NCBI RefSeq assembly: GCF_009870125.1
Contig: NC_046679.1
Span: forward strand, 23,746,001 to 23,810,000
Reading direction: 5' to 3'
Length of the DNA stretch: 64,000 nucleotides
From: Drosophila pseudoobscura
Lineage: Eukaryota; Arthropoda; Insecta; Diptera; Drosophilidae
This document shows, piece by piece, positions 37,501 through 48,703 of the stretch. The translations under genes and the position numbers were made by a program. The notes under the pieces were generated by a model that was given only the letters and a program-made list of their open reading frames with translations, had not been told where the DNA came from and made no database searches. Positions within the stretch are counted from its first letter, which is position 1. Each line of letters starts with the position of its first letter.

Positions 37501-38647
37501 AAATGGCAGCAAAGAAAATTAAATTGAAAATTTCAACACTGTGTAACAGAAGGAGAAAGGCTGGGGCAAGCAGAAAGCAAGAGGCATGCGACACGGGGAG
37601 GATGGCAGCCACCAGGTTGCCACAGTTGACTCTTTTGATAAACAAACAGACAGCGGACAGATGGGCGGACAGACGGACTGCAAAAATGTTGATTACAGCC
37701 AAACGAAGGAGAAACCAGCCAAAGGAAAACCCAGCAACAGCCACAAACAGTAGAACCAACGGCACTCGGCGACACATGAGACCGCAGCTTCCTTCCGCCT
37801 TTTAGTCGCAGCCGCAAAAGAACATGCGCCAAAAAAACGAGCTGAAGGGAGGGCTTTTTGTGCGGGGAACGAAGCTTAGAATACCCTAACAGACCCCTCA
37901 TTGCTATGGAATATTAACGATGGGCAACTATTGAAAACAGAGGGACTGAATATTATACAAGTAGATACACCGAGCCGTAGGTCTGAAATACAAATCCTCA
38001 TGTTAACTTTAAGATCGATTAAGAGTCTTCACTCTCTGCGTGGCAAACACTTTCTTAATGTTACAAGCCTCTTCAAAAAGAGTACAGCGCGCTAAAGGGA
38101 ATCACAGGAAATGAGAGGAGCAAAAAAAAGAAATATAAAATCCATTCGCGAGTCGCAACTTTTATGTGTACCAGCGGATCCATGTCAGTGCTTGGCTTTT
38201 GTGATATCTGGAACGAGTTGTCAAATAAAAGGCGGCAGGAAAAAAACACCAGGAGCTGGATCATTGACTTGGCTGGCTGCCATCAAAATGGCGTCTCGCC
38301 GGGGCAGGACTTTTACAAAAAAAAAAGCTGCACGAAAATCGATGTGGAAAAGTCAGCTGCGGGTGCTGTTGCTGGTACTGCTGCTGCTAGTGTTCATGCT
38401 TCACCTGTCGCCAGGACATTTTCCAGCTAAAACAAACACAAAATTTTAATCAGAAAAAGAGAGCAGAAGAGAGAAAAACTACAAATCACATTTCCTGTGG
38501 TAACGTCAACTTCCTGTTTGGCATGGAAATCTCCTAGTCACTGTTTCACACGGTGCCAGAACCCGACAGCGCTCGCTGCAACCGCTTTGATGTTGCATGC
38601 AACGAACGCTGCGGTGCGTCTATTTTCCGCTGTGTGTCATTTAATTG
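31535..38647. other. Intergenic, nothing coding recognised
   Basis: No gene supported. Notable low-complexity DNA: a GATGGTTGG array at 32526-32556, CACAACGACA repeats at 33610-33627, and GA dinucleotides at 36822-36836. An open frame at 36153-36371 begins with TTG rather than ATG and was rejected. Confidence 0.5.
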
Positions 38648-38709
38648 TCAGTCAGTCAAGGCACAGTAGTCCGTCAGTCAGTCAGTCAGTCCAGCAGTCA
38701 AGTCAGTCA
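38648..38709. repeat. TCAG tetranucleotide array
   Basis: An interrupted CAGT/TCAG microsatellite with several perfect runs (for example 38674-38690). Confidence 0.85.
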
Positions 38710-41700
38710 ACAAGGTAGCCCCCCAGTCCCTCAACTTGGTCAGTCATGCACTCAATCAGTGGCACTCAGGACACTCGACTGTGGCAAGGATAACAAACTT
38801 CACCCTATCTGCCGCTGTGCAGCCACCCCCTCAACGAAGGGCAGTTTTCAATTGTGGGCGTCGTGCACCCTCCACGGAAGTCGGACTTCCTAAGCGGAAC
38901 TCCCTGCATTATCCTTCTATGGGAATGCTCTCCCTATAGCTAGGGCTACACTTTGTATTCAGCTGTGCTTGTAATTCCTTGTGGTTTATGGTCGCAACTT
39001 CTAATTGTTGCAGTTAGTTGCGTGCTGTGACTGGAACTCTTTCAAAATTATTTTGGAGAGAAAACATTTTGGAAACAGATTGGTAAGGGCGTGATAAGAA
39101 CTTGGTTTTGATCGTTGTTCAGTGAAACAACTTTGTCGGGGTACATAAAGTGAAGCTGTAGGGAAAACTGAAGGGTTTATGGTTTGCTGTGAAAGGTAAT
39201 TCTCATGATCGTAAGCACTAAGATAAGATACAGATGGTCTTTGCTAAAGATGCTCCTGTTACATTGTTGTTTGTGAAATTAACAATTGTAAAACTCTTCA
39301 AAACAGATGCTGGGATAAGTCCAGAATTTTGAGTTACCATAAATATTTAAATACTTTGCATTACTTCGTTTTATTTTAATGTTGAAAAACTTCCAATGAA
39401 GTTATGGAAGAGCACTTATAATCTGTTTCCAATTCTGTACCTATAAGTTGTACACCTCATCATTAGCTAATCCCACTTAGCACCAAAGAACCACACTGCA
39501 CCTGCTCCCACACCACTCGCAATCCCCCGCACCCACATCACACTCGGATCGTATCCCCTGCGGTCCCACCAAATGAGATGCTGCTTAGCGGAAATAAATC
39601 TACCATAAAGATGCCTGACATTATTCAAAATACAGAATACCAAAACTACAGAATTCTTCAAATGCCTACAAAAAAGATGGACTGGAATCGAAGGAGGGGA
39701 TCTGGATGGGGCTGGGGCTGGAATTTCAGACTGGCTCTGGAGTTGGAAGAGCAGCGTTGGACAGCGGGATAATACCAAGGATGACGATGGGCAAAAAAGG
39801 CCATAAAATTGAATGTCAGACGTGGCAGAAACAGTCGAGAGGCAGCCACTACGAGTGGATCGAGTGGAGCGTGGAGGCATAAACGACTTCATTTTATCTT
39901 AATGTGCTAATAAATTTCCCAAAGACGAAATCTCTGCCAAAAACCAAATAAATTTACTAATACCAAAATTAACACAGAGGCACATGGGCATAGGGGACAT
40001 GAGAGGCATGCCACCGAAAATGAAATGGAGCGCCAAGCAGTTGACTGAGTGGCATGTGTGGAATCGAAGAAATGCAATTAAGGCAGCCAAATCATCTGGA
40101 GAACCAGTCGGGAGCTCTGGAGTCGGCACAGGCAGAGGGAGACGAGACCGACCCGCATGATGTCTTAAGTGTTTAAGTAGCTAAACGCCTGACAACCGGA
40201 GGAGTTATGGCCCGGCCTGCAGCTTGAAGCTGGCGCGTGCTCCATTGGGCGCTCTCTCTCTCCCACAATCCACATCTAAAGTATTCTGTCAACACAGGGG
40301 AAAGGGATGGATGCCGAAAAGATCTTCGTTTGGTTCTGGCTGTTGTGATCGACACTTGAGACTTGTGCTGACAATTCCTCCCTCGCCTCTCCCTAGCAAA
40401 ACGAAGTTTCCCAAATTGGATGGATGATTCGTAACTCCTAAAAGGGTTCATGTGGCCTTGTGCTCATAAATTTGATAATGCTCAAGTGCGTGGCATGGCA
40501 CCTGAGTTGGATCGATGGGGAAAAGCAATTCATTCGAATGGTTTTTCAAATTACATAAAGTTGATATCTCAAGTTTTATGACCATTTATGGATCATGATG
40601 GAAAAATGCAATTTATATGACATTTATGACTGCAACAGCTGAAGAAATTAAAGATTCCCAAACTTTTCACAAATGGAAATTTATTTAAGGCCGAACTTTT
40701 CTCAGTTTCATTCTTTTTCTAAAGATTAACGGTCAGTTTTGTGCCATTTTTCTTATGCCTTTTCCGTTGGCCACCCGGCTGGACGCGCCTTTCAAGCAGT
40801 TGCCACCCCTAAGAAGGGTCGCAGTACCGTACAGTCGAGCAGTACATGCAACCTCATATGCATTATTTTGCATGTCTGGCAATTTAAGCAATTCATGCGT
40901 AAAGGTCAAAAGATCAACGCTGACAGAATTGTGAGGGGAATGGTACTGCTAGGGGGAAAGGCAGTTGCCTGAGGGAAGTTTTTCAATAGAATTTCTCGAG
41001 TTTTTCTTACGATAATGCTCTGATTTCCTTTTGCAGCATTTGCATTTGTCCATTGTCCAGTCCGCTGATTAGGCGTGAAGTTCGGATTTGAATAAGAAAT
41101 TTCTACATCGGGTGGGGGGTTTTAAAGAATGCATTATTTTTGGGTTGACAGAATGCATTTATGTGTGTACTTTTCTGGCGGGAAAATGTTTGCCTATAGG
41201 AAGAAGTCGATAGTGCAATATATTTCGGCTCAAAGAAAATAAGGAGAGATTCTTGGACCCATCTTCCACTGTTTCTAAATTCTTAAAATTAACTCTTAAG
41301 TTTAGTTTTAATCTTCAAAAAATAATATTTTTAAAATATTTATGTTATAATACAATCTTATTTTCTTCTCATTCTTATATAATCAGTTTAGCCTCTATCG
41401 TCGTTTGCATTTATACTTATTTAGCTTGATTCTTTGATATTGGATATACCAATAAGTTTATTTCATTAAAAATGTCCCTCCTCTAGAATCTTCTTATGTG
41501 CCAAAGGTTTTCCCCTTAAAAAACAGCACCAAAGAGGTCAACATCCACTAATTAAGGTCACTTTCAGCCCAGCCTCCGAGACCATCAATTTTCCCTAAAA
41601 AAAACAGTCTTACAACACGTTCCGCCTTATTATGACCATGCGAACAAAGAACAATAAAAAATAGAGCAAAACCCCTGGGGAGGGTTGGAAAAAATACCAC

Positions 41701-44287
41701 TTAAAAAATTTGCAAACATGTTTTGCATACAGCCAAACCGATCATCAAATATTCACATTCATACAACGGGAGAAATGAGCGAAAATCTTTGGGTGCATTT
41801 TCACCCAGAATCAGCAGCACCCAAAAGAAAAGAATCTTTGAAAGCAACCACCAAAGGCACACGGCACAGACGAAGAGATATCCAGCTGCTTGTGAGACCC
41901 ACGTCACGATCTCGATCACGGGACAGATCTCTTTTGTGCAAAGAACTGGAGCGAACAAATGCGAGTGAGAGTGCGAAAATCTACCCCATAATCCGGGGAA
42001 GAAATATTCCAAATTAAACTTACGGAAACAAAAGAAAAACGAAAGGAAAAACGGTTTATTTGCGTATCGAAATGTGCAAATTTCTCAATGTTTTTCCTTG
42101 CGTTATATACATAAATCTTTTTTGGGTAAAAGTGAATTTCAGTTTCGATAATTTCGATGGCAGGGGAGAATGTACATACATTTGGATGATTATTAGTTCC
42201 ATTGGAGGCCCCAACAAATCCCACACAACATGATTCACTAAAACTACAACTGGACTTAGTATTTGCGTTGACATCACCTGTCCGAAAGTCGCAGCTCAAT
42301 AATTGGTGTCATAAAAGTTAGTTAAATCATATTTTGGATGTCAGTCAGAATCGGTGACATTCCCCAAATCAAAAGGAACTCCATTGCGTGCTGATTGCCT
42401 TGGGCATTGTTCCGATGACACGCCAAATGGTCTCTGTTTCCAGAGCCCATTCCCACCTGTCAACCTAATGGATAATGGTTCTATGCTTCTGTCTCGTGGC
42501 CCTGTCCCTGTCCCTGTCCCCTGATGTGTGCAAACACACAATTACGCGTTCCGTATGACGAGGGCGTGTCAGGTGGCGCTTGTGGTCTATATAGGGTATG
42601 GCGTGCCCATACCCATGGCCCCATCAGAGCAAACAATAATCACCAATTTACAGCTCGTCATCGAGTCGGGTAAATGGCGACAACGTAATGTCATTTGATG
42701 TTGATTTGTGATTGCTGCAATTATATGTAAATTAATTATGGGGTTTCGCTGGTTTAGGGAATGCTTTTGGTTGTGCTGTAACCAAATGTAAAAGATAATT
42801 TCCATAGACATTGTCTTATGCAAGTGAACAACAAGTTTTGGCATGCAAATTGACAAGACTTTGACTGCACCCAGACAACTCTCGAAAGCCTTTTCCGTAA
42901 GTGGCAGAGACAACTCAATGATGTCTCCAAATGTGTTACGCTCGATCGGGGATTGAGGTCTGTGGATCCCCAGTGGGGCAGACAGACCGAAGAGACACAT
43001 CCCAGAAACAGATACTGAGGGAGATGCAGATCTGCAGTTGCAGATACAGTTGCAAATGTTGCAGCTGCCCCAGCGATCGAAGTGGCGCGATCATGTGCAG
43101 ATTCCGTCTGCTCTCTGTGTCGTTTTTTGTTTTGAGAGCTTTAGCACTGGGGATCTGGAAGCACTTGACACGAAGAAATAATTCCATAGAGTTGACAACT
43201 ATGTCAGGAATCTCAAGCGAGACAAAATTAGACAAGAAGCGTGATTTACGGAACCCTTAAAGAGCAAATGCGATGACAATGTCTGGATGTGGATCTGTTT
43301 CTGGGTCTGCGAAGCACATGTGCAAATGGAGATAAGAGGCGGACCTGATCGACGCTTCCCTTTGGCCACATAAAACACAGAACATTGTGATTTATGGGTT
43401 TGGAATCGATTGGCCTGGAAACTCCAAGACAGATACGCATGCCTAGTCAGAGCAGAACAGATCAAAGCAAATCAAAGAGATGGACAAACTTTATGCTTTG
43501 GTAATTTTATATGCTTGAGCTTGAGCATCGCCCATCGATCATTGATCTTGTGATCGTCGTATTGGGGTATTTCCAGACAATAAAAAACACACACGAATTT
43601 GTTTTTATGTTACCTATTTAACAGAGAGATCAGACAGAGACCTCTGAGACTACACGCCTCTTCCAGCTTCCGCGTCGTTTGGCATTTTGTGGTTTTGCCC
43701 AATAACAAAGTTTTGTTTACAAAAATTCCAAATGCTGAATGGGAATGACAAAGCCAATCGTCTCTATTCACACCTGGCCCCAAAACGAGAACTACTATCT
43801 GGAGTATATCGAAACAGTTTTGCCAATAATTTAACATTAAAATAGAGCCGTAATGGGAATGGGATAACTTTCCTTTCCCCCAGAAATTCAAATTAGTAAA
43901 CCTATATAAATTGATCTCCTAAATAAAAGAAACCGAAAATCGCATCAAAAATCCCCTCAAGCAATGCGTAATATATTCTAAGCAAATATCTCAAAAAAAA
44001 ACACAAATTTGCATTAACGAACAGACTTTAGATCGCACGAGATCGCTGGAACCTGTTTTGTGGGTTCATTGTTTGTTTCGTCATTGAATGTTTTTTTCTT
44101 TTAGTTTTTTTTTTGATATTTGGAGCCGCACAAAAGCCGGTGGGGGGATTCTTTGTGATTACTTTAGTCATCTTTCTAAAACTGGTTTCCCTTTGGACAT
44201 CGCATTTTGTGGTGATTGTGTTCTTGAATTCCATTAATATCGAGACGATAAGTGCTAGAACGAATTTTGGACCCCAGTCGAGTCGCA
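38710..44287. other. Intergenic 5' of the small secreted peptide gene
   Basis: No gene supported. It contains GGGGCTGGGGCTGG at 39708-39721, CCTGTCCCTGTCCCTGTCCC at about 42500, and a long AT-rich tract at 41.2-41.5 kb. Confidence 0.5.
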
Positions 44288-44325
44288 TATAAAAGCCGTG
44301 CTCAAGTGCCGGCTAAATATCAGTT
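44288..44325 (+). promoter_or_regulatory. Core promoter of the Gly/Tyr-rich peptide gene
   Basis: TATAAAAG at 44288-44295 and a consensus initiator TCAGTT at 44320-44325 put +1 at about 44322, giving a 54-nt 5' UTR before the ATG at 44376. The spacing is that of a strong TATA/Inr promoter, typical of highly or acutely expressed Drosophila genes. Confidence 0.8.
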
Positions 44326-44375
44326 AACACGGAATCTTCATCGATAGAGGAAGTTGCGAAATCAAAAGTGCGAAA

Positions 44376-44702
44376 ATGCGTTGCGTGATATTGCTTGGCC
44401 TGATCGCCTGTCTGGCGTGTCTGTCTATGGCCTGGGGCCTGGAGGAGTCGTCCAACGATCAGGATCTGTCTCTGTCGCCTGTGGAGCAGGGCATCGAGCA
44501 GGCCGCCGAGGGACAGGTTCGTGCCAAGCGTCAGTTCTATGGCGGACGTCCCTACTATGGTGGTGGCTTCGGCGGCTTTGGACGCCCGTATGGAGGAGGA
44601 TTTGGAGGTGGATATTATGGTCGTCCCTACTACGGAGGCTATGGACGTCCCTATGGCGGTGGATTCGGCGGGCCCTTCTATGGCGGTGGATTCTTCGGCT
44701 AA
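44376..44702 (+). CDS. Small secreted Gly/Tyr-rich peptide precursor
   Basis: Single-exon gene, 108 residues. Residues 1-21 form a clear signal peptide (MRCVILLGLIACLACLSMAWG). Residues 22-48 are an acidic propeptide, and RAKR at 49-52 is a furin-type cleavage site. The 56-residue mature part starts at Gln53 and is almost wholly repeats of GRPYYGGG/YGGGFGG (Gly, Tyr, Phe, Arg, Pro). An N-terminal Gln could cyclise to pyroglutamate after cleavage. Composition and layout resemble invertebrate Gly/Tyr-rich secreted peptides, some antimicrobial or cuticular, but I do not recognise the gene and assign no function. Support for a real gene comes from the TATA/Inr promoter, signal peptide, dibasic site and an AATAAA 15 nt after the stop, all in order. 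Confidence 0.88.
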   Translation: MRCVILLGLIACLACLSMAWGLEESSNDQDLSLSPVEQGIEQAAEGQVRAKRQFYGGRPYYGGGFGGFGRPYGGGFGGGYYGRPYYGGYGRPYGGGFGGPFYGGGFFG

Positions 44703-44717
44703 ATTACTTTGGTTACC

Positions 44718-44723
44718 AATAAA
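44718..44723 (+). other. PolyA signal of the peptide gene
   Basis: AATAAA beginning 15 nt after the TAA stop; the 3' UTR is therefore very short. Confidence 0.75.
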
Positions 44724-47700
44724 CGAAAGCGAAAAGTGTGACGAATATCCATGTGTGTTGTTTCTAGAGTCAGCAGGGATCTGCAGAGCAGCCCCCAAAA
44801 TTATCTCGAAACTTGACCTCGTCTATGGGAATGTGTGTGACCCAAAACTAGGGACGTGAGACGGCGAGTGCGAGGAGAATGTTGCTGGGGAATATTTTAA
44901 AAATAAATAACAGAAAATCTCCATTTATTTATTAATGTATGCTCCAGGTCGTAGCTTCCTTAGAGATACGTACTAATTTTGGGCTCTCCAGGGTCTGGAA
45001 TGGAGAGGGGGCCGTCTGTTGGTTTATGTTCTACGAGCTGTCACGATCTTTGTTTGTTTCCATCCTCTGGATGTGTGGGAGGGCTCTTGGCTTTTCAGTT
45101 TTGCAGCAATCATCACGTACGATTGTCATAATTATCATTTAAATTTTTTATTAGCTGAACCCATGGGCCATCTCTGGGTCTTTGTTCTGTCTGTCGCTTT
45201 GCTGCAACTGCTGTCTGTTTTAAGGAAAATAAATATTTAAATGTTGTCACTCGCACTGATGACACGAAGATCCACAAAGATGGATATTTTTTGGTGGTTT
45301 TTTTTTTGTTGCTCTAAAAGTCTAAGCTCATGTCATTAATCAAGTTAATAATTACGATTATCCTTGGTCGCATCCTCGTCCTCGCTAATCAAATTTGCAA
45401 CATCTGTGTTTAAGTTGCCATCGAATTTTATTAGAGCACCTCAACGATGTCTTAATCCCCGCTAATCAACGTGAAAAGCCCAGCAAATTAGCCGCCAATG
45501 CCCACCAGTAGATGTTTATCGGTAGATGGGTTTATGTGTTTATGGTTTCGGGGTTCTGTTTCTGGTTCTGGTTCGAAGCAAACAAAACGCCCAAATAAGT
45601 TACCCCAGAAACCACTGGGCCGCCCTCGCTTAAGGCCTCTGCTGTGTCCGGTGCTGTATGGTGGGGTGCCTGTCATTGTTTAATTGTCAATAGACATCGG
45701 CTTCTATCAATATCATAAAAGCTAATAATTCTCGGTTGGCTGGACGGCAAGAACTGACTCCGGGACCATCCTCCCCTCACGGGCTATGTATAATCCCCCA
45801 CCGGATATGCTCAATCAAAGCTCAAAGTGTGCGTGCCAGGGGGAAGTCGCGGTACGAGTGGGTCTGTAGGTGTGAGAAGGCCTCAACCTCAACCTCAACC
45901 TGTCTGTATTTTGGGGGTGGCTCATCGCATTTCATTCATCATTTTTCGCCTTTTCAACGCTTGCAACCCTCCCTCGGAGCACCGGAGACCAAGACCGACC
46001 AGGACTCTTGGACATGCTTCCTCTCTAACCTCTGCCATGGCATATCCTCTCGCTCCTCACTCCCTTCTGTGGGTAGCATGTTTTGATATTAAAATTGCGT
46101 AATTATAATTAACCACATGTGTGTGTGTATGGGGGGGAGGGGGGAAGCGGTTTAGCATGTCCTTTGACTGCTTCCGTTCCACATGCCGCACAAAAGCCAA
46201 GCCGTTTAAAGTTACTTCCTACCGTGTCTTGTGTGCCACGTGTGTGTCGCTCTGTAAGCGATCTGTGGGCTGTGCCCCCGTGCCTCAGGGGCATAATCCA
46301 TAACTTGGCGAACTGTCAGCCAATTGATATAACTTCCAGTCGACTCACAAGATAATTAAAAAAGGAAATTTTTAATTTTAATTAGGATTGGGTTTTGTGA
46401 TTGAGAAAAGGTCTTTTTGTGGAAAGGATTTCGGTTCTTTGGCGCGTCCAATGGGGAATGAAAGAAAAGAGATAGGAGAATGTATCTACTTCGGTCACAT
46501 ATGGTAAGCTCTTTCGTTATAGAATCAGTTTGAAGAACTTTGAAAAACTTTGAATTCTAGGAATCTCTTTTCATTCCCCTTTCCATCATAAACTCTTACT
46601 TTTTCCAATAGACAAAGGCACACCCTACCATATATCACCTAATGCTTATGGCCCACAAATATCTATAATTGTAATTTAGTATGGGAACAGTGGAAGAAGA
46701 TGGGAAATGCCGAATAACCAAAATACATAATGTGGCCAATAAAATTACTGTGAATCCCGCAAGCGTTCACCGAAGGAGTGGTGGGAGCACCAGCACCAGG
46801 AGTGCGAGTAGGAGTTGTACTCCAGAGAGAAATACCAGATACACAGACACAAAAATCCAACAGATGAAAATGGAATGAGAATGGGAATGGGAATGGGTTT
46901 TGGGGCGATTACAAACGTGTTGCCATTAGTTAACTTCAGCTTTGATTGATTTCAATTAATCTTGGACGCGTGTAATTAATCATTGAACACTTTAATATGG
47001 TTAACAACTCTTGACCAAGCAACGGTTAAAAAGGTTCAACGAGAGCCAGCGAACAGGCCAAGACGAAGACAGACGGACACCGACACAGACACAGACACAA
47101 GTCTTTTGGCTTTGGCAACACTGACAAAGTGACTGACCACAAAAGTTGGGAAGAGGGGAGGATGGAGAGGGAAGTCTGTGCGGTTGCCAGGGAGGCCGCC
47201 ATCTCTAAGAAAAATAGCCAAGTTTGGAAAATGCGTTGGAGTAATAGTCGGTAACGAACCGAGACACAGACACACGGATTTCCATAGACACAGTCTTGAG
47301 ATTCAGTCGCTGTCGAAGGTCTAGACTTTGCCACAGCTCCAGCCTTTGCCTCAAACTCTGCCACAGCTCCAGCTGTAGCCTTTGCCTCAACCTCAGATCC
47401 AGCTCCATCCCATCCCATTCCATCTCCTGCATCCACCGCCCCACTACAGCTACATAAAGCTCCAGCTCCAGCTTCAGCTTCAGCCCCCGACTAATTGTAC
47501 TTAGATTTCGCGCCACTTTGGGTAGCTTTGTGGTCATGCCAGCAACGTCCATGGGTCCGTGGAAAGCGGTTCGCGATTGATGGCTATCAATGCCGATGAC
47601 TTATGGACCAGCTCGCAGACTGGGGCACACATGAAGCATGAAGCATGAGCCAATGGACCAGGCGAATCCATCCATCTATGTGGCACATTTGACTGCAACT

Positions 47701-47854
47701 CACTTTGATTATCTATCTTGCGCCGTTGGGGCAATTGCTGTGTTCTCTGCCACTCGTTCTCGCTGGGCATTGATTTTCCCAGGCTGAACAAATAGCTGGG
47801 AGCTGATTTTTTGGTTTTGTGGTAAGCGATACATGGAAGGTGTCATTAGATCGC
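44724..47854. other. Intergenic, nothing coding recognised
   Basis: No gene supported. Simple repeats include CAACCTCAACCTCAACC at 45884-45900, GGGAATGGGAATGGG at about 46880, and CCAGCTCCAGCTTCAGC tracts at about 47460. Confidence 0.5.
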
Positions 47855-47933
47855 GGGGCTCGACTTCGCTTTACATCAAATGGAGGGATCAGAATAGGGG
47901 CTCGACTTCGCTTTACATCAAATGGTGGGATCA
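47855..47933. repeat. 42-bp tandem duplication
   Basis: A 37-nt unit starting GGGGCTCGACTTCGCTTTAC occurs at 47855-47891 and 47897-47933 with one substitution (TGGAGGG versus TGGTGGG), at a period of 42. Confidence 0.9.
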
Positions 47934-48375
47934 CTGGAGAAGCTGTGAAATGGCTAGGGAATACAAGACCCCATTCTGGGGGCACAAAGGAAACCATCCA
48001 TCGAAAACCAATTGAACGAATTTCACACATGGGCGCTAATGAATTTAATGAAGTCATTTTTCTTTAACCGATTTACAAAACTACTTACAACCGTGTGGCA
48101 GTCCGCCCCTGCCTCTGGCTCTGGCTCTGCCACTGCCTCTGGGGCACTGAGAACAAGCGAGTTCATAATTTTGCATCATTAATCATGGCCTTAACAAAGA
48201 GATCTCGGGCATATACCGATCCAATACCTTCCGATCCGATCGACAGCTACCAAAAAAGGGGGAAAGTAATTTAGGCAACCCGATGCCCGCTTCGATCTAC
48301 TGGAGATTTGCTGCTGAGAAATTAAAAAACAATTGTTAATTATTAAATTTTAAATTTTACACTTTGCCACAAACA

Positions 48376-48703
48376 TCATTTGATGTTCATTTCATCGGAG
48401 GTTACTGTGGGAGCTGCTCTGTCGGGATCTCCGACGAGTTGTAGAGGGGCACTGGGGCTGGAAGTCTGCAGACCAATCTTTGAAGCTCTGCCCGACACCT
48501 CGCTGATGAGATCATTCATCAAAACCTTAACCTGGCCGCACCGAGTGAAATGAGTTGCCATTGTTGTGAGGGCTTTCATGGAGGAGAGTCTCCTGCTTTT
48601 TGTCTTCTCCTCTGTTTTGGCATGGGCTTGGGTTGGATGTTGACTGCTCAATTATCACATTGATGGGGTCTGTATGAGCAGATGACTTTACGAAGACCCG
48701 CAT
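48376..48703 (-). other. Possible small gene or frame-broken gene remnant
   Basis: Two overlapping minus-strand open frames have Drosophila-like codon use. Frame one is ATG 48703 to TAA 48527 (58 residues, starting MRVFVKSSAHTDPINVII). Frame two is ATG 48579 to TGA 48376 (67 residues, including QVKVLMNDLISEVSGRASK). They overlap by 53 nt. An acceptor-like CTTCTTTAG sits just before the first ATG. I recognise neither protein. It may be chance, a micro-ORF pair, an unrecognised exon, or a gene broken by a frameshift. Confidence 0.25.
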
